From contig CAWBOJ010000008.1 of assembly GCA_963790405.1 (NCBI GenBank), positions 141,724-205,723 of the forward strand: a stretch of 64,000 bases of DNA. Direction: 5' to 3'. Each line of letters begins with the position of its first letter. Within the stretch, counting starts at the first letter, position 1. The notes beneath the pieces are model-generated. The model was not told the origin of the DNA, did no database searches, and saw nothing but the letters and a program-made list of their open reading frames with translations. A program made the position numbers and the translations under genes. This DNA is from JBGSMX01 sp963790405. Lineage in GTDB: Bacteria; Actinomycetota; Coriobacteriia; Anaerosomatales; JAGXFU01. Positions 7,847 to 17,786 of the stretch are shown piece by piece.

Positions 7847-9069
7847 GGCGCGTGGTCGTCACAGGGGTCGGCATCATCTCTCCCGTTGGTATCGGGATCG
7901 AGGCGTTCTGGGATGCCATTTCGTCCGGACGCAGTGGAATTGCCGAGATCACCCACTTCGACGCTTCGGAGTACTCGAGCCGGATCGCGGGCTACGTCAG
8001 TGACTTCGATGCCTCGGCGCTCATAGACAAGAAGGAAGCGCGGCGCATGTCGCGCTTCCAGCAGTTCGCGGTCGTGGCCGCAGACGAAGCGATACGCGAC
8101 GCGGAACTCGATATCACCGACGACATCGCAGAACGGGTCGGCGTGATCGTCGGATCGGGTATCGGCGGCCTCCACGTGATGGAAGAGCAGTGCGCCATCC
8201 TCAACGAACGTGGACCCGGCCGGGTGAGCCCGTTTCTCGTGCCGATGATGATCACCGATCTTGCGGCCGGCCATATCTCGATCAAGTACGGCGCGAAGGG
8301 CATCAACTACTGTCCGGTGTCGGCCTGTGCAACGGCCAATCACTCGATCGGAGAGGCTTCCGAGGCAATCCGCCGCGGAGCTGCGGATGTCATCATTGCG
8401 GGCGGGTTCGATGCCGCTGTGACGCCTTTGGGGGTCGCGGGCTTCTGTGCTTCTCGTGCGCTGAGTACGCGCAACGATGATCCCACCGGCGCCTCGCGCC
8501 CGTTCGATAGCGGCCGCGACGGGTTCGTTATCGGCGAAGGTGGAGCTGTCCTCATTCTCGAGGAGCGCGATTTCGCTCGTGCGCGCGGCGCCAAGATCCT
8601 TGGTGAGATTCTTGGATACGGCGCCTCTGCCGATGCGTACCACATCACGGCGCCTGCGCCGGACGGCAGCGGAGCGATTCGTGCGATGCGTATGGCTTTG
8701 GAGCAGGCGGAGCTCGAGCCCGGCGACATCGACTACATCAACGCACACGGCACCTCGACGCCGGCGGGAGATCTCGCCGAGACAAACGCCGTCAAGCAGG
8801 CATTTGGCTCCGACGTTCCACTCGTGTCGTCGACCAAGTCGATGACCGGGCATCTTTTGGGTGGCGCGGGCGCGGTCGAGGCGGTGGCGTGCCTCATGGC
8901 CCTGCGCGACGGACTTGTGCCGCCGACGATCAATCTCTCCGACCAAGACCCCGAGTGTGATCTGGATTATGTGGCCAACACCGCACGCACGAGCGATCTC
9001 GCGGCGGTCATGTCGAATTCGTTCGGCTTCGGGGGCCACAACGCCACGCTCGTATTCGGTCGTCCGTAG
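7843..9069 (+). CDS. fabF: 3-oxoacyl-ACP synthase II (FabF)
   Basis: About 408 residues from ATG 7843, which overlaps the upstream stop by four bases and has GGAGG in front. FabF performs the chain-elongating condensation of acyl-ACP with malonyl-ACP. The catalytic Cys is in PVSACATANHSIG, the two histidines in NAHGTSTPAGD and KSMTGHLLGGAGA, and the C-terminal NSFGFGGHNATLVF is standard. Coupling to the FabX-like gene is consistent with elongation of an unsaturated product, but FabF is also needed for ordinary elongation. The frame is intact. rnc follows after 3 bases. Confidence 0.95.
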   Translation: MRRVVVTGVGIISPVGIGIEAFWDAISSGRSGIAEITHFDASEYSSRIAGYVSDFDASALIDKKEARRMSRFQQFAVVAADEAIRDAELDITDDIAERVGVIVGSGIGGLHVMEEQCAILNERGPGRVSPFLVPMMITDLAAGHISIKYGAKGINYCPVSACATANHSIGEASEAIRRGAADVIIAGGFDAAVTPLGVAGFCASRALSTRNDDPTGASRPFDSGRDGFVIGEGGAVLILEERDFARARGAKILGEILGYGASADAYHITAPAPDGSGAIRAMRMALEQAELEPGDIDYINAHGTSTPAGDLAETNAVKQAFGSDVPLVSSTKSMTGHLLGGAGAVEAVACLMALRDGLVPPTINLSDQDPECDLDYVANTARTSDLAAVMSNSFGFGGHNATLVFGRP

Positions 9070-9072
9070 CTC

Positions 9073-9774
9073 ATGGTCGACGTTTCGGACATCGAACGCA
9101 TGGAGCGAGCCGAGGCATTGCTCGGGCATGCGTTCGCCGATCGTGCACTTCTCCAGCGCGCGCTCACGCACCCATCCTTCAGCAACGAGCCCAACTGTGG
9201 CTGCGACTACGAGCGGCTGGAGTTTCTCGGCGACGCTGTTCTTGGGCTCATCATCGTCGACGAGCTTTACAATCGGTTCGGCGAGATGCCCGAGGGCATC
9301 ATGACCAAGATCAAGATCGCCGTCGTGGCCGGTTCGACGCTGGCTGAGGTGGGCTCCGAACTCGGCATCGACGAACTCCTTCGTGTGGGACAGAGCGAAC
9401 GGGGAACTGGCGGACGCGGGATGGCTTCCGCTCTCGAAAATGCTCTTGAGGCACTGCTCGGAGCCCTGTATCTGGACGCCGGACTGGAAGTGACGCGCGG
9501 ATTCATTCTGAAGGTTCTCGGAGACCGTATCGTCCCAGAAGCTGCGGAGATGCTCGAGCACCCTAAGTCGCGTCTACAGGAGCTCGTGCAGGCCAAGGGG
9601 CACACTCCGGACTACCGCATCGTCGCCGTCGCCGGTCCGCCACATGACAGGTCCTTTACTGCCGAGGTCTTCATCAGCGAGACTCGTGCAGGCTCAGGCA
9701 GCGGACATTCGAAGAAGGAAGCCGAGATGAACGCGGCAGCGGCGGCTCTGGACTGGTGGCAAGAGGACTCGTAG
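9073..9774 (+). CDS. rnc: Ribonuclease III
   Basis: 233 residues. RNase III cuts double-stranded RNA in rRNA precursors and some mRNAs. The catalytic signature ERLEFLGDAVLGL lies near residue 40, the second acidic patch in ALENALEALLGALYLDAG, and a C-terminal double-stranded-RNA-binding domain begins at about residue 160 (PKSRLQELVQAKG, ending SKKEAEMNAAAAAL). The order fabF-rnc-smc-ftsY is conserved in many Gram-positive lineages. The frame is intact. Confidence 0.95.
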   Translation: MVDVSDIERMERAEALLGHAFADRALLQRALTHPSFSNEPNCGCDYERLEFLGDAVLGLIIVDELYNRFGEMPEGIMTKIKIAVVAGSTLAEVGSELGIDELLRVGQSERGTGGRGMASALENALEALLGALYLDAGLEVTRGFILKVLGDRIVPEAAEMLEHPKSRLQELVQAKGHTPDYRIVAVAGPPHDRSFTAEVFISETRAGSGSGHSKKEAEMNAAAAALDWWQEDS

Positions 9775-9810
9775 AACGCGTTGAACCGCACGCCTGGTCC
9801 CGGGCCGCTG

Positions 9811-9819
9811 TGGTAGAAT
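9811..9819 (+). promoter_or_regulatory. Possible extended -10 promoter for smc
   Basis: TGGTAGAAT, an extended -10 type element (TG-N-TAGAAT), lies about 70 bases before the smc start in the gap after rnc. No convincing -35 hexamer is seen at the right distance. Confidence 0.35.
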
Positions 9820-9889
9820 TCTTCCCGTTCACCTGCGCCGTTGTCGGCGCGCGGCTCACCACCGCACGATGTTGCTCGAGAGGGAATCC

Positions 9890-12800
9890 GTGCACCTGAG
9901 ATCACTGACACTGAAGGGATTCAAATCCTTCGCCGACAAAGGCGCGCTCCAGCTGGAGCCAGGTGTCACCGTCGTGGTCGGTCCAAACGGATCGGGAAAA
10001 TCGAACATCTCCGATGCTGTGCTGTGGGTCTTGGGCGAGCAGTCTGCCAAAGCGCTTCGCGGCCAAGCCATGGAAGATGTCATCTTCGCCGGTTCCTCGG
10101 CCAGGCAGGCGGTGGGCGTTGCCGAAGTCGATCTCGTGCTCGACAACTCCTGCGGCACCCTTCCTCTTGAGTTCACCGAGATCACGATCACGCGGCGCAT
10201 GTACCGAAGCGGGGAGAGCGAGTATCTGCTCAACCACTCGCCGTGTCGGCTCATGGACATCCACGAGCTCATGCACGATGTCGGATTGGGCCGAGACACG
10301 AACTCAATCATTAGCCAGGGCCAACTTGACGAGGTTCTGAACTCGAAACCCGAGGATCGCCGGGCGCTTATCGAAGAAGCAGCAGGCGTGCTCAAGCACA
10401 AGAAGCGCAAGGACAGGGCGGTTCGTAAGCTCACCAATATGGACGCGTATCTCGAGCGAGCGCGCGATGTGATCACGGAGGTCGACCGGCAGTTGCGTCC
10501 GCTTGCGCGTCAGGCGAGCAAGGCCACGCAGTACGCAGATATCAACAGCGAGTTGCGCGATCTTGAAATCGATCTCGCAATCGATGACCTGCGTCGGTTG
10601 CAGGAGCGTTGGCAAGGCGTTGGCAAGGAAGAGCGCGAGCAAGACGCTCAGATCGACCTTCTCCGCTACCGTCTGCAGGAGAAGGAGCGAGACCTCGCCA
10701 AGTTCCAGTCGCTACTCGAGGAGAAGGGGCTGTTCGTCGGCGATCTGTCCGAACAGCGCCGTCGCCTTCAATCGGTCCTCGAGCGCACCAACTCGGGACT
10801 GCTTCTGCTTGAGGAGAAGGGCAAGAACCTCGTCGGGAGGCTGTCCGAGCTCAGGCAGAAGCTTCATCACTCGGAGACGCGATCCGTCGCGCGGACCTTG
10901 GAGCTCGAACGGCTTGCCGAGGAGCGCCAGACCACGGATGCGCAGCTCAAGGCGCACTATGCCCATCTCGGCGAGCTTCGTCGTGAGACCGAAAGCACCA
11001 AGAAGGAACGCCTGCTTGCCGACGAGAGACTCGCCACCGTCACCGGCGAGATGCGCCGCATGCGCAAGGAGCTCGAGGACGGCCGCATGGAGCTTTCCGT
11101 GCTCGAACAGGGGCTGTCCTCGGCACGGATGGAACAAGAACTCATCGAGGAACGCAACGAACGGCTGCGTGAAGAACGCACGACACTATCGTCGACGCTG
11201 TCGGCACGCAGGGCCCGACTGGAGCAGTTGGATTCTTCGCTGGTGCGCACTCGCCAGGAGCGTGCACTTGCAGACGCCGATGTGGATCGTCGCGTGCGTG
11301 TTCTCGAAACTCGGCGTCGCGAACTCGCTCAACACCGTGACGGACTCTCCGATTCCCGAGCCGAGATGCGTGGGCTCGAAGAGGTCGATCGGGCATTCGC
11401 TTCAGCGAGCCCCGCACTGGCGTGGGTGCTGTCCAAGGAGCGCGAGCTTCCGGGACTGATTGGTCCACTTGCGGAGCGCATGTCGGTTCCTCAGCGCTAC
11501 GAGAGAATCGTCGAGCACGTCTTGGGCGCGGATCTGTTCGCGGTCTTGATCGAAGACACGCCGGCAGCACTGCGCATAGCCACCCAGCTTCGTGACGCGG
11601 CCGAAGGCGAGATCGCTCTTCTGCCGCTGGACGTTGCACCTGTTGCGATGCCGGCTCTGCCATCGGGAGCGGAACGTCTGTCGGATCTCGTCGAGTGTGA
11701 TGCGAGCATCCGGGGCGTCGTTCAAGCTCTGCTTGCCGATGTCATCGTCGCAGACACGCTCGAACAAGCACTCGAACTCACGCGGGAGAAGCCAGGCTTG
11801 CGCGCCGTTACGGCTGAAGGCGAGATCGTCTGGCCCAGCGGCAAGATCACGGCCGGGCGTGTCGTGTCCGACAACTCCGGCGTTCTCGAGCGCAAGCGCC
11901 GCATCAACGAGCTTGCAGACGAGAGTGCTGCGCTGGACTCCCGCGTTGGTGAAGCCGAATCGACTGTCTCCTCGGCAGAAGAGGCTGTAGCAGCCGCTCA
12001 ACAAGATGCCCTCGAGCTTGGGCAGCAGCTGGCAACGCTGGCGGGCGAACACGACTCGGTCCATGAAGAGGTGGGTCGACTCGAAGCATCTTTGACGCAG
12101 CACGACGCCGAGTCGGAGACGATGGCGAAGCGACTCGCCGAACTCACGGAACGGATGCAGCGTCAGGCACCGACGAAATCTGATGTCGTCAGTTCGATCG
12201 CAGTCGCTCAGAAGGCTCTCGCCGAGCTCGAAGAGCAAGCCGCTGTTGCACAGGAAGGTCGCGATACTCGTTTCCGCGAGGAAGCGGCAATCAACGAGCG
12301 GCTCTCCCAGTGCCAGGTCGACATCGCTACGGTCTCCGAGCGCGAAGTACATCTCAAGCGCCAGATCAACACCATCGCACGAGAACTCCAGGATCTCGCC
12401 ACATCCATCGAGCAGGCCAGGCAAACTGAAGAAGCCCTCGAGCTGCTGCGCAGCCGCATCCAGCCGATACACGACCTCTACGCCGCGCTTCTCGAACGCG
12501 CCGAACACTGGGCAATGAAGCTGCGGGACCGCGCGCGTTTCGAGCAAGCCGACTCCGAGTCGCTTCGCACTACGATCCATGACGCCCAGGACGCGGTTCG
12601 TGCGGTACAGGCCGAGATCGACGACCAACACGAGACTGTGGGTGATATTCGGGTCTCGAAGGGCCAGCTTGGAGATCCAGGTCAACGCGGCGGCATCCCG
12701 AATCGTCGATGAGCTCGGCGTTCCGCTTGAAACCGCGCTCGAACGCGATCCGCTGACTGACCGGGAGGATACGGAGACCCGCGTCCACTCTCTGCGCAAG

Positions 12801-13448
12801 AAGATTGCGAACATCGGTCCGGTGAATCCGATCGCGATGCACGAGCACGAGTCGCTCAAGGAGCGCCGCGAGTTCCTCTCAACTCAGATCGAGGATCTCG
12901 TCCAGAGCCGCAAGGCACTATCGAAGGTTCTCGCGGCCATCGACCGAAAGATGCGGGACCGATTCCTCGAGACGTTCGAGGAGGTCGACGCCCACTTCCA
13001 GCAGGTGTTCACCCTGCTGTTCCCAGGAGGGCACGCCTCTTTGTCACTCACTGACCCTGACGATCCCGAGCAGACGGGGATTGAGGTCATCGCTCAACCT
13101 GTGGGCAAGAAGCTTGCGAAGATGTCGCTGATGTCCGGTGGCGAGAAGTCCCTCACGGCGCTCGCTTTGCTGTTCGCCCTCTATCGCACCCGGCCTTGCC
13201 CGTTCTACATCCTCGACGAGGTCGAAGCGGCGCTTGACGACACCAATCTCCGACGATTCGTCGCCTTCATCGACAGCATGCGAACCCACACCCAGTTCAT
13301 CGTCGTCTCACATCAGCGACGCACCATGGAGATGGCCGACGTGCTCTACGGCGTATCCATGCAAGCCGATGGCGTGAGCAAGGTCGTCAGTCAGAAGCTC
13401 GAGCGCGAGACCGGCAAGGAGCAGACGGATGACCGAGCCCTGGTATAG
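9890..13448 (+). CDS. smc: Chromosome segregation protein SMC (one frame change)
   Basis: About 1185 residues once one extra base at about 12671 is discounted. SMC is the ATPase core of the condensin-like complex that compacts and separates chromosomes. The head starts with VGPNGSGKSNISDAV (Walker A). A long coiled coil follows, then a hinge around residues 520-650 and a second coiled coil. The other half of the head carries LMSGGEKSLTALALL (ABC signature) and FYILDEVEAALDD (Walker B). GTG 9890 is preferred over earlier codons because GAGAGGG sits just upstream. The frame passes from KGQL to EIQVNAAAS at the extra base. The last 20 bases overlap ftsY. Confidence 0.93.
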
Positions 13449-14341
13449 GCGGCTCTCAGACGGACTGTCGAAGAGCCGCGAGCAGCTTCAGGGCCACATC
13501 AACGTCCTGCTTCAACGCGGACCCGATGTCGACGAGCAGTTCTGGGACGATCTCGAAGACGCCCTCATCTCAAGTGACATGGGCATGACTGCCGTCACCG
13601 AGGTTGTCGACCGGCTGCAAGGATGCCGCTGCGCGCGAGGCACTGCCTGACGCATACGCCGTTCTGGACCATCTTGCCGAGGAACTCGCTCACGAGTTTC
13701 CAGCAGACGTTCACGACTTCCTTGAAGACGAAGTGACGGTGCTTGTGGTCGGCGTGAACGGAACCGGCAAGACAACAACTGTGGGGAAGCTCGCAAAGTC
13801 AGCCGTCGATTCCGGAAGGAGCGTGCTTCTCGGATCTGCGGACACGTTCCGTGCTGCGGCTCTCGAGCAGCTTGACGTGTGGGCCGAGCGTGCCGGTGTC
13901 CCAATCGTACGCCGAGAACGCGGTGACGACCCGGCATCCGTGGCCTTCGACGCAGTGAAAGAAGCCCGCGAGCGCAATGTGGATCTCACTTTGATCGACA
14001 CGGCCGGGCGCCTTCATACCTCGGCCGACCTGATGCGCGAGCTTCAAAAAGTCCACCGGGTCACGGTGAATCAGAGCCAGAATCCGGTGAAGGTGCTTCT
14101 CGTCATGGACGCGACGACGGGACAAAACGGCCTTGTCCAGGCGCGAGAGTTCGATTCGGCGCTCAGTGTTGATGGCGTTGTGCTCACGAAGCTGGATGGC
14201 ACGGCCAAGGGCGGGATTGCCCTTGCGATCGTCCGTGAACTCGGAATACCCATCTTGCGTATCGGCATCGGCGAGAGCATCGACGATCTTCGACCATTCG
14301 TCGCCGAGGAGTTCGCACGAGCGCTACTTCCAGAGCTTTAG
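13429..14341 (+). CDS. ftsY: Signal recognition particle receptor FtsY (one frame change)
   Basis: About 303 residues. FtsY is the membrane-bound GTPase that docks ribosome-SRP complexes at the translocon. An N helical domain (about 1-85) precedes the G domain with VVGVNGTGKTTTVGKLA (P-loop), GSADTFRAAALEQL, LTLIDTAGRLHT, TKLDGTAKGG and IGIGESIDDLRPF. The frame breaks at about 13621, between VVDRLQ and DAAAREALP, because of one extra base. The acidic N-terminal extension of some FtsY proteins is absent. It overlaps the smc end and lies 3 bases before lepB, so a cotranscript with the other targeting genes is likely. Confidence 0.93.
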
Positions 14342-14343
14342 TC

Positions 14344-14896
14344 ATGCCCGACGAACCCGCCCTTGATCCCGAGAAGTCGTTCTCCCATCGGCTGGCGCTT
14401 GCGCTCCTCGTTCCTCTGCTCATCGTGTTCGTGGGTCTGTTCGTCACGTTGTTCGTCACCCACACGACCGCCTATATCGACGGCACCATCGATGGAGCCC
14501 ACCCTGCACGATCGCGAGCTCGTCCTTGTCTCGCGAGGCTACGACCAGCCCGTCAAGGGAGATGTCGTGACGTATCGACGTCGCTGCTCTGGGCGGAGAT
14601 CCGGGTGTTATCGTCAAGCGGATCGTCGCGGTTGCCGGGTGACGAGATCGAGGTCGACAAAGGAAATGCCTTCGTGAACGGGACGCCGGAGCAGGGAGAC
14701 CACACGGTCATCATCGGAGAGGTCGACATATCCGTACCGCGCCAGATCGTGCCTGACGGACATGTCTACGTTCTCGGCGACAACCGCCCGATCTCCGAAG
14801 ACAGCCGCCTGTTCGGCACCGTGCCTCTCAGACTGGATACAGGGCAAGGTCATCGCCGTGTTTCAACCTGTGACCGACATGCGTCGCGTTGACTGA
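14344..14896 (+). CDS. lepB: Signal peptidase I, first copy (four frame changes)
   Basis: Read with four single extra bases removed (about 14488, 14576, 14640, 14830), this is a compact type I signal peptidase of about 182 residues. One N-terminal membrane segment (about 17-40) is followed by GTSMEPTL with the catalytic serine, VIVKRIVAVAGDEIEV with the catalytic lysine and the GHVYVLGDNRPISEDSR box. It removes signal peptides outside the membrane. It sits between ftsY and ffh, so the targeting receptor, the peptidase and the SRP GTPase are neighbours. A second, intact copy is at 18523. If the indels are real the gene is dead; conserved residues on both sides of every break argue for sequence error. 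Confidence 0.82.
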
Positions 14897-14918
14897 CCCG
14901 ACTGCGCGTCGCTAGTCT
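14889..14918 (+). promoter_or_regulatory. Candidate promoter before ffh
   Basis: TTGACT (14889-14894) and TAGTCT (14913-14918) are separated by 18 bases and lie about 50 bases before the ffh ATG. The -35 is a good match to the vegetative sigma consensus; the -10 is weaker. Confidence 0.4.
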
Positions 14919-14964
14919 GGACGAACGAACGCTCACTTCCCAGATTGGACCAAGAGTACCCACT

Positions 14965-16316
14965 ATGTTCCAGAACCTCTCCGATCGACTCCAGGACATC
15001 TTCAAGAATCTCACCGGCCGAGGACGTTTGTCTGAAGCCGACGTAGAGGCCGCACTGCGTGAGATTCGCCTCGCCCTGCTCGAGGCAGACGTGAACTTCA
15101 AGGTCGTGAAGGAATTCGTTGCGACGATTCGCGAACGGGCCATTGGTGTGGATCTCGACACCAGCCTCACTCCCGGCCAGACCGTCGTGCGCATAGTCCT
15201 TGATGAGCTCACCGGGCTTCTCGGCGGGACCGAAGCCAAGCTCGTACTCTCCAGTCGCATCCCCAACGTCGTGATGCTTGTCGGACTGCAGGGTTCGGGC
15301 AAGACAACCGCGACCGCCAAGCTCGCCAACCTTCTGCGCAAGAGCGGGCGTCACCCACTGATGGTTGCGTGCGATGTCTATCGTCCGGCTGCCATCGACC
15401 AACTCGAAGCCCTGGGCCGCGAGCTGGACATCCCGGTCTATCGCGGCGAGGGCACCGATGCGGTCGCCATCGCACAGGCCGGCGTGAAGGAAGCCATCGC
15501 ACAACTCAGAGACGTTGTCATCATCGACACCGCCGGTCGTCTTCACATCGACGAGGAGATGATGGACGAGGCGGCCGCCATCAAGACAGCGATCAAGCCG
15601 GATCAGATCCTCATGGTGGTCGATGCAATGACAGGCCAAGACGCGGTCACCGCCGCGAGCGCGTTTGCCGAGCGTGTCGACTTCGACGGCGTCGTCGTGT
15701 CCAAGCTCGACGGTGACGCTCGTGGTGGCGCTGCTCTGTCGGTGAAGAAGGTCACCGGCAAGCCCATCATGTATCGCCAGCATGGGTGAGAAGCTCGATG
15801 CTTTCGAGCCGTTCTATCCCGAGCGCATGGCGAAGCGAATCCTCGGCATGGGCGACGTCATCTCGCTGATCGAGAAGGCCCAAGAAGTCGCCGATACCGA
15901 GATGACCGCAGGAGATGGAGGAGCGTCTACGCAAGGCGGATTTCACCCTCGACGACTTTCTCGTGCAGCTCGGGCAGATCAAGAAGATGGGCGGAATCGG
16001 CCAGCTTACTAGGCATGCTTCCTGGACTGGCCGGCAACAAGCAGCTCAAGGATGCGGAGGTCGATGAGGGGCAGATCGACAAGATCGCTGCCATCATCCG
16101 TTCCATGACCGCCCTGGAGCGCCGCAAGCCGCAACGTCATCAACGGATCGCGCCGTGAGCGCATCGCCCGCGGGGCAGGGGTCACGGTCTTCGATGTGAA
16201 CCAACTTCTCGAAGCAGTTTGCCCAAACTCGCAAGTTGATGAAGCAGATGCAGAAGGGTGGCGGCAAGAAGGGTATGCCGTTTGGGATGCCCCCCGGTAT
16301 GCGCCCGCCGACGTGA
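14965..16316 (+). CDS. ffh: Signal recognition particle protein Ffh (five frame changes)
   Basis: About 448 residues when extra bases at about 15775, 15911, 16008, 16132 and 16211 are discounted. Ffh binds SRP RNA and signal sequences and, with FtsY, delivers nascent proteins to the membrane. The N domain is followed by the G domain with GLQGSGKTTATAKLA, DVYRPAAIDQLEAL, VVIIDTAGRLHID and VSKLDGDARGGAAL. The M domain is shared among the later frames: FTLDDFLVQLGQIKKM, LGMLPGLAGNKQL, NVINGSRRERIARGAG and a methionine-rich tail ending MPPGMRPPT. The first 810 bases are clean and all five breaks fall in the last third. SRP RNA is not seen in the window. Confidence 0.92.
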
Positions 16317-16398
16317 CCGCCTCGACGAGTCCCGAAAGCTGTTTTCGGACGCGCGCCCTTCACGTGCAAAAGCGCTGCAGCAGCTAGCTCTGTCCGCT

Positions 16399-16427
16399 TT
16401 GACCGCATGACGGGTATCACGTATCAT
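16399..16427 (+). promoter_or_regulatory. Promoter of the rpsP operon
   Basis: TTGACC (16399-16404) and TATCAT (16422-16427) are exactly 17 bases apart and lie about 65 bases before the rpsP start, in the only sizeable gap of the region. This is a near-consensus vegetative promoter. Confidence 0.65.
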
Positions 16428-16490
16428 GGGCAATCGCTTTGCGTACGTTTCTGTGGCCGAGTACGAGGCCACCTTGCACGGAGGTGAACA

Positions 16491-17005
16491 TTGGGAGTCA
16501 AGATCCGTCTGGCGCGAGCCGGTGCGAAGAAGGCACCGTTCTATCGAATCGTCGCAGCCGACAGCCGCTCGCCGCGTGACGGCCGCTTCATAGAGATTCT
16601 CGGCCGCTACAATCCGCGGACCGAGCCCAGCACCATCGAACTCGACATCGAGAAGGTCGATGCGTGGCTCGCCAAGGGCGCACAGATGAGTGAGACCGCT
16701 GGCAAGCTCTATGAGATCGCCAAGAACCCGGACGCTCCGGCGCCCGAGAAGAAAGAGCGCGTCTCGAAGAAAGCCCAGGCCAAGGCTGATGCCGAGGTCG
16801 AGGCGAAGGCGAAAGCCGTCGAGGACGCTGCGGCCAAGAAGGTCGAAGCCGCTGCTGAAGCTGCAGCTGCCAAGGAAGAAGCTGCGAAGGCTCCGGAGGA
16901 GGCTCCTGCTGAGGAAGCTGCCGAGGAGTCGAGCCCGAGGCTGCGGTCGAAGAGGCCGAAGCTGCTGACGAGCCCGAGGCAGAGACCGCCGAAGGCGACG
17001 AGTAG
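16491..17005 (+). CDS. rpsP: Ribosomal protein bS16 with long Ala/Glu-rich tail
   Basis: The first 85 residues are bS16, a small-subunit assembly protein: KIRLARAGAKKAPFYRIV, DGRFIEILGRYNP and the segment before WLAKGAQMSETA. A TTG start at 16491 follows GGAGGTGAAC. Unlike the roughly 80-residue bacterial norm, the protein continues for about 85 more residues rich in Ala, Glu and Lys. Near 16929 one base seems to be missing: the frame then gives VEPEAAVEEAEAADEPEAE and a stop at 17003-17005. Without that change the frame runs on into khpA as an unlikely basic tail. It heads the conserved rpsP-khpA-rimM-trmD-rplS order. Confidence 0.9.
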
Positions 17006-17010
17006 TCGCC

Positions 17011-17259
17011 GTGGAGCGAAAGGCCGACACAGAGGCTTTGGTTCGCTTCCTTGTGACCTCGCTGGTCGAGAATACCGACGATGTCACGATTGCACACAAG
17101 GAGTCGGGCTCGTCGGTGACCTATGAAGTTTCGGTCCATCCGGACGACGTCGGCAAGGTGATCGGCCGTCAGGGTCGCATCATCAAGGCGATCCGCACGG
17201 TTGTTCGTGCGGCCGCAAGTGTCAACGGCGACCAGGTGGACGTCGACGTTCTCGGCTAG
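17011..17259 (+). CDS. khpA: KH-domain RNA-binding protein KhpA
   Basis: An 82-residue single KH domain, the usual KhpA size. The RNA-gripping loop is in VIGRQGRIIKAIRTVVRA (GxxG = GRQG). KhpA partners with KhpB in Gram-positive bacteria and affects cell-wall growth and RNA metabolism. Its place directly between rpsP and rimM is the standard one. GTG 17011 starts 5 bases after the rpsP stop and overlaps the alternative rpsP reading frame. The frame is intact. Confidence 0.9.
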   Translation: MERKADTEALVRFLVTSLVENTDDVTIAHKESGSSVTYEVSVHPDDVGKVIGRQGRIIKAIRTVVRAAASVNGDQVDVDVLG

Positions 17260-17261
17260 TC

Positions 17262-17786
17262 GTGCCATCGCCGTTCAGGGCGGTCGGCACGATCGTCAAA
17301 GCGCATGGACTCAAAGGGGAGGTTTCGGTGGTTCCAGCCGCCGACCTTCCCTTCATGTTGCGTGAGGGGCTTCGCGTCTGGTTGGTACCGCCACCCGTTG
17401 GGGTTCGCGAGGGCGTCATCGAACACGTGCGCTCGGGACCCAAGGGTCCTCTCGTGAAGATCACGGGCATCGATGACCCGGATACGGCCCGAAGCCTGCG
17501 CGGGGTTGCGCTGAGCGTCCCGTCGACACGTTGCCGCCTTCTTTGGCCGAGGAGCCTTTCGACCCGGTCGGCGTGCATGTCACGACGTCGGATGGAGTTG
17601 ACCTCGGACTCGATCGAAGAAGTGATCGTGACCGGCGCCAACGACGTGTGGGTGGTTGATGGCGGTGCGTATGGGGAGGTCCTGCTTCCGGTGATCGACG
17701 ACGTGGTGCTTGATCTCGATGAAGACGCTCGCACTGTCACAGTGCACTTGCTCGAGGGTCTCGTCGATGAGGAGGCTACCCGCTAA
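17262..17786 (+). CDS. rimM: 16S rRNA processing protein RimM (two compensating indels)
   Basis: 174 residues as read. RimM helps mature the 30S head and binds S19. The N-terminal barrel (VGTIVKAHGLKGEV) and the C-terminal PRC-type barrel (GANDVWVVDGGAYGEVLLPVIDDVVLDLD) are clear. About 30 residues in the middle (17524-17611) look scrambled. Assuming one missing base at about 17524 and one extra at about 17611 restores a normal linker including LPPSLAEEPFDPVGVHVTTSDG, so the open frame hides a two-indel error. The gene starts 2 bases after khpA and directly abuts trmD. Confidence 0.88.
   Translation: MPSPFRAVGTIVKAHGLKGEVSVVPAADLPFMLREGLRVWLVPPPVGVREGVIEHVRSGPKGPLVKITGIDDPDTARSLRGVALSVPSTRCRLLWPRSLSTRSACMSRRRMELTSDSIEEVIVTGANDVWVVDGGAYGEVLLPVIDDVVLDLDEDARTVTVHLLEGLVDEEATR

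Noticed and set aside
7765..9561. Long minus-strand open frame opposite fabF and rnc (about 600 codons)
   Set aside because: High-GC antisense shadow: the plus strand encodes clear FabF and RNase III with all catalytic motifs, and the minus translation has no family features.
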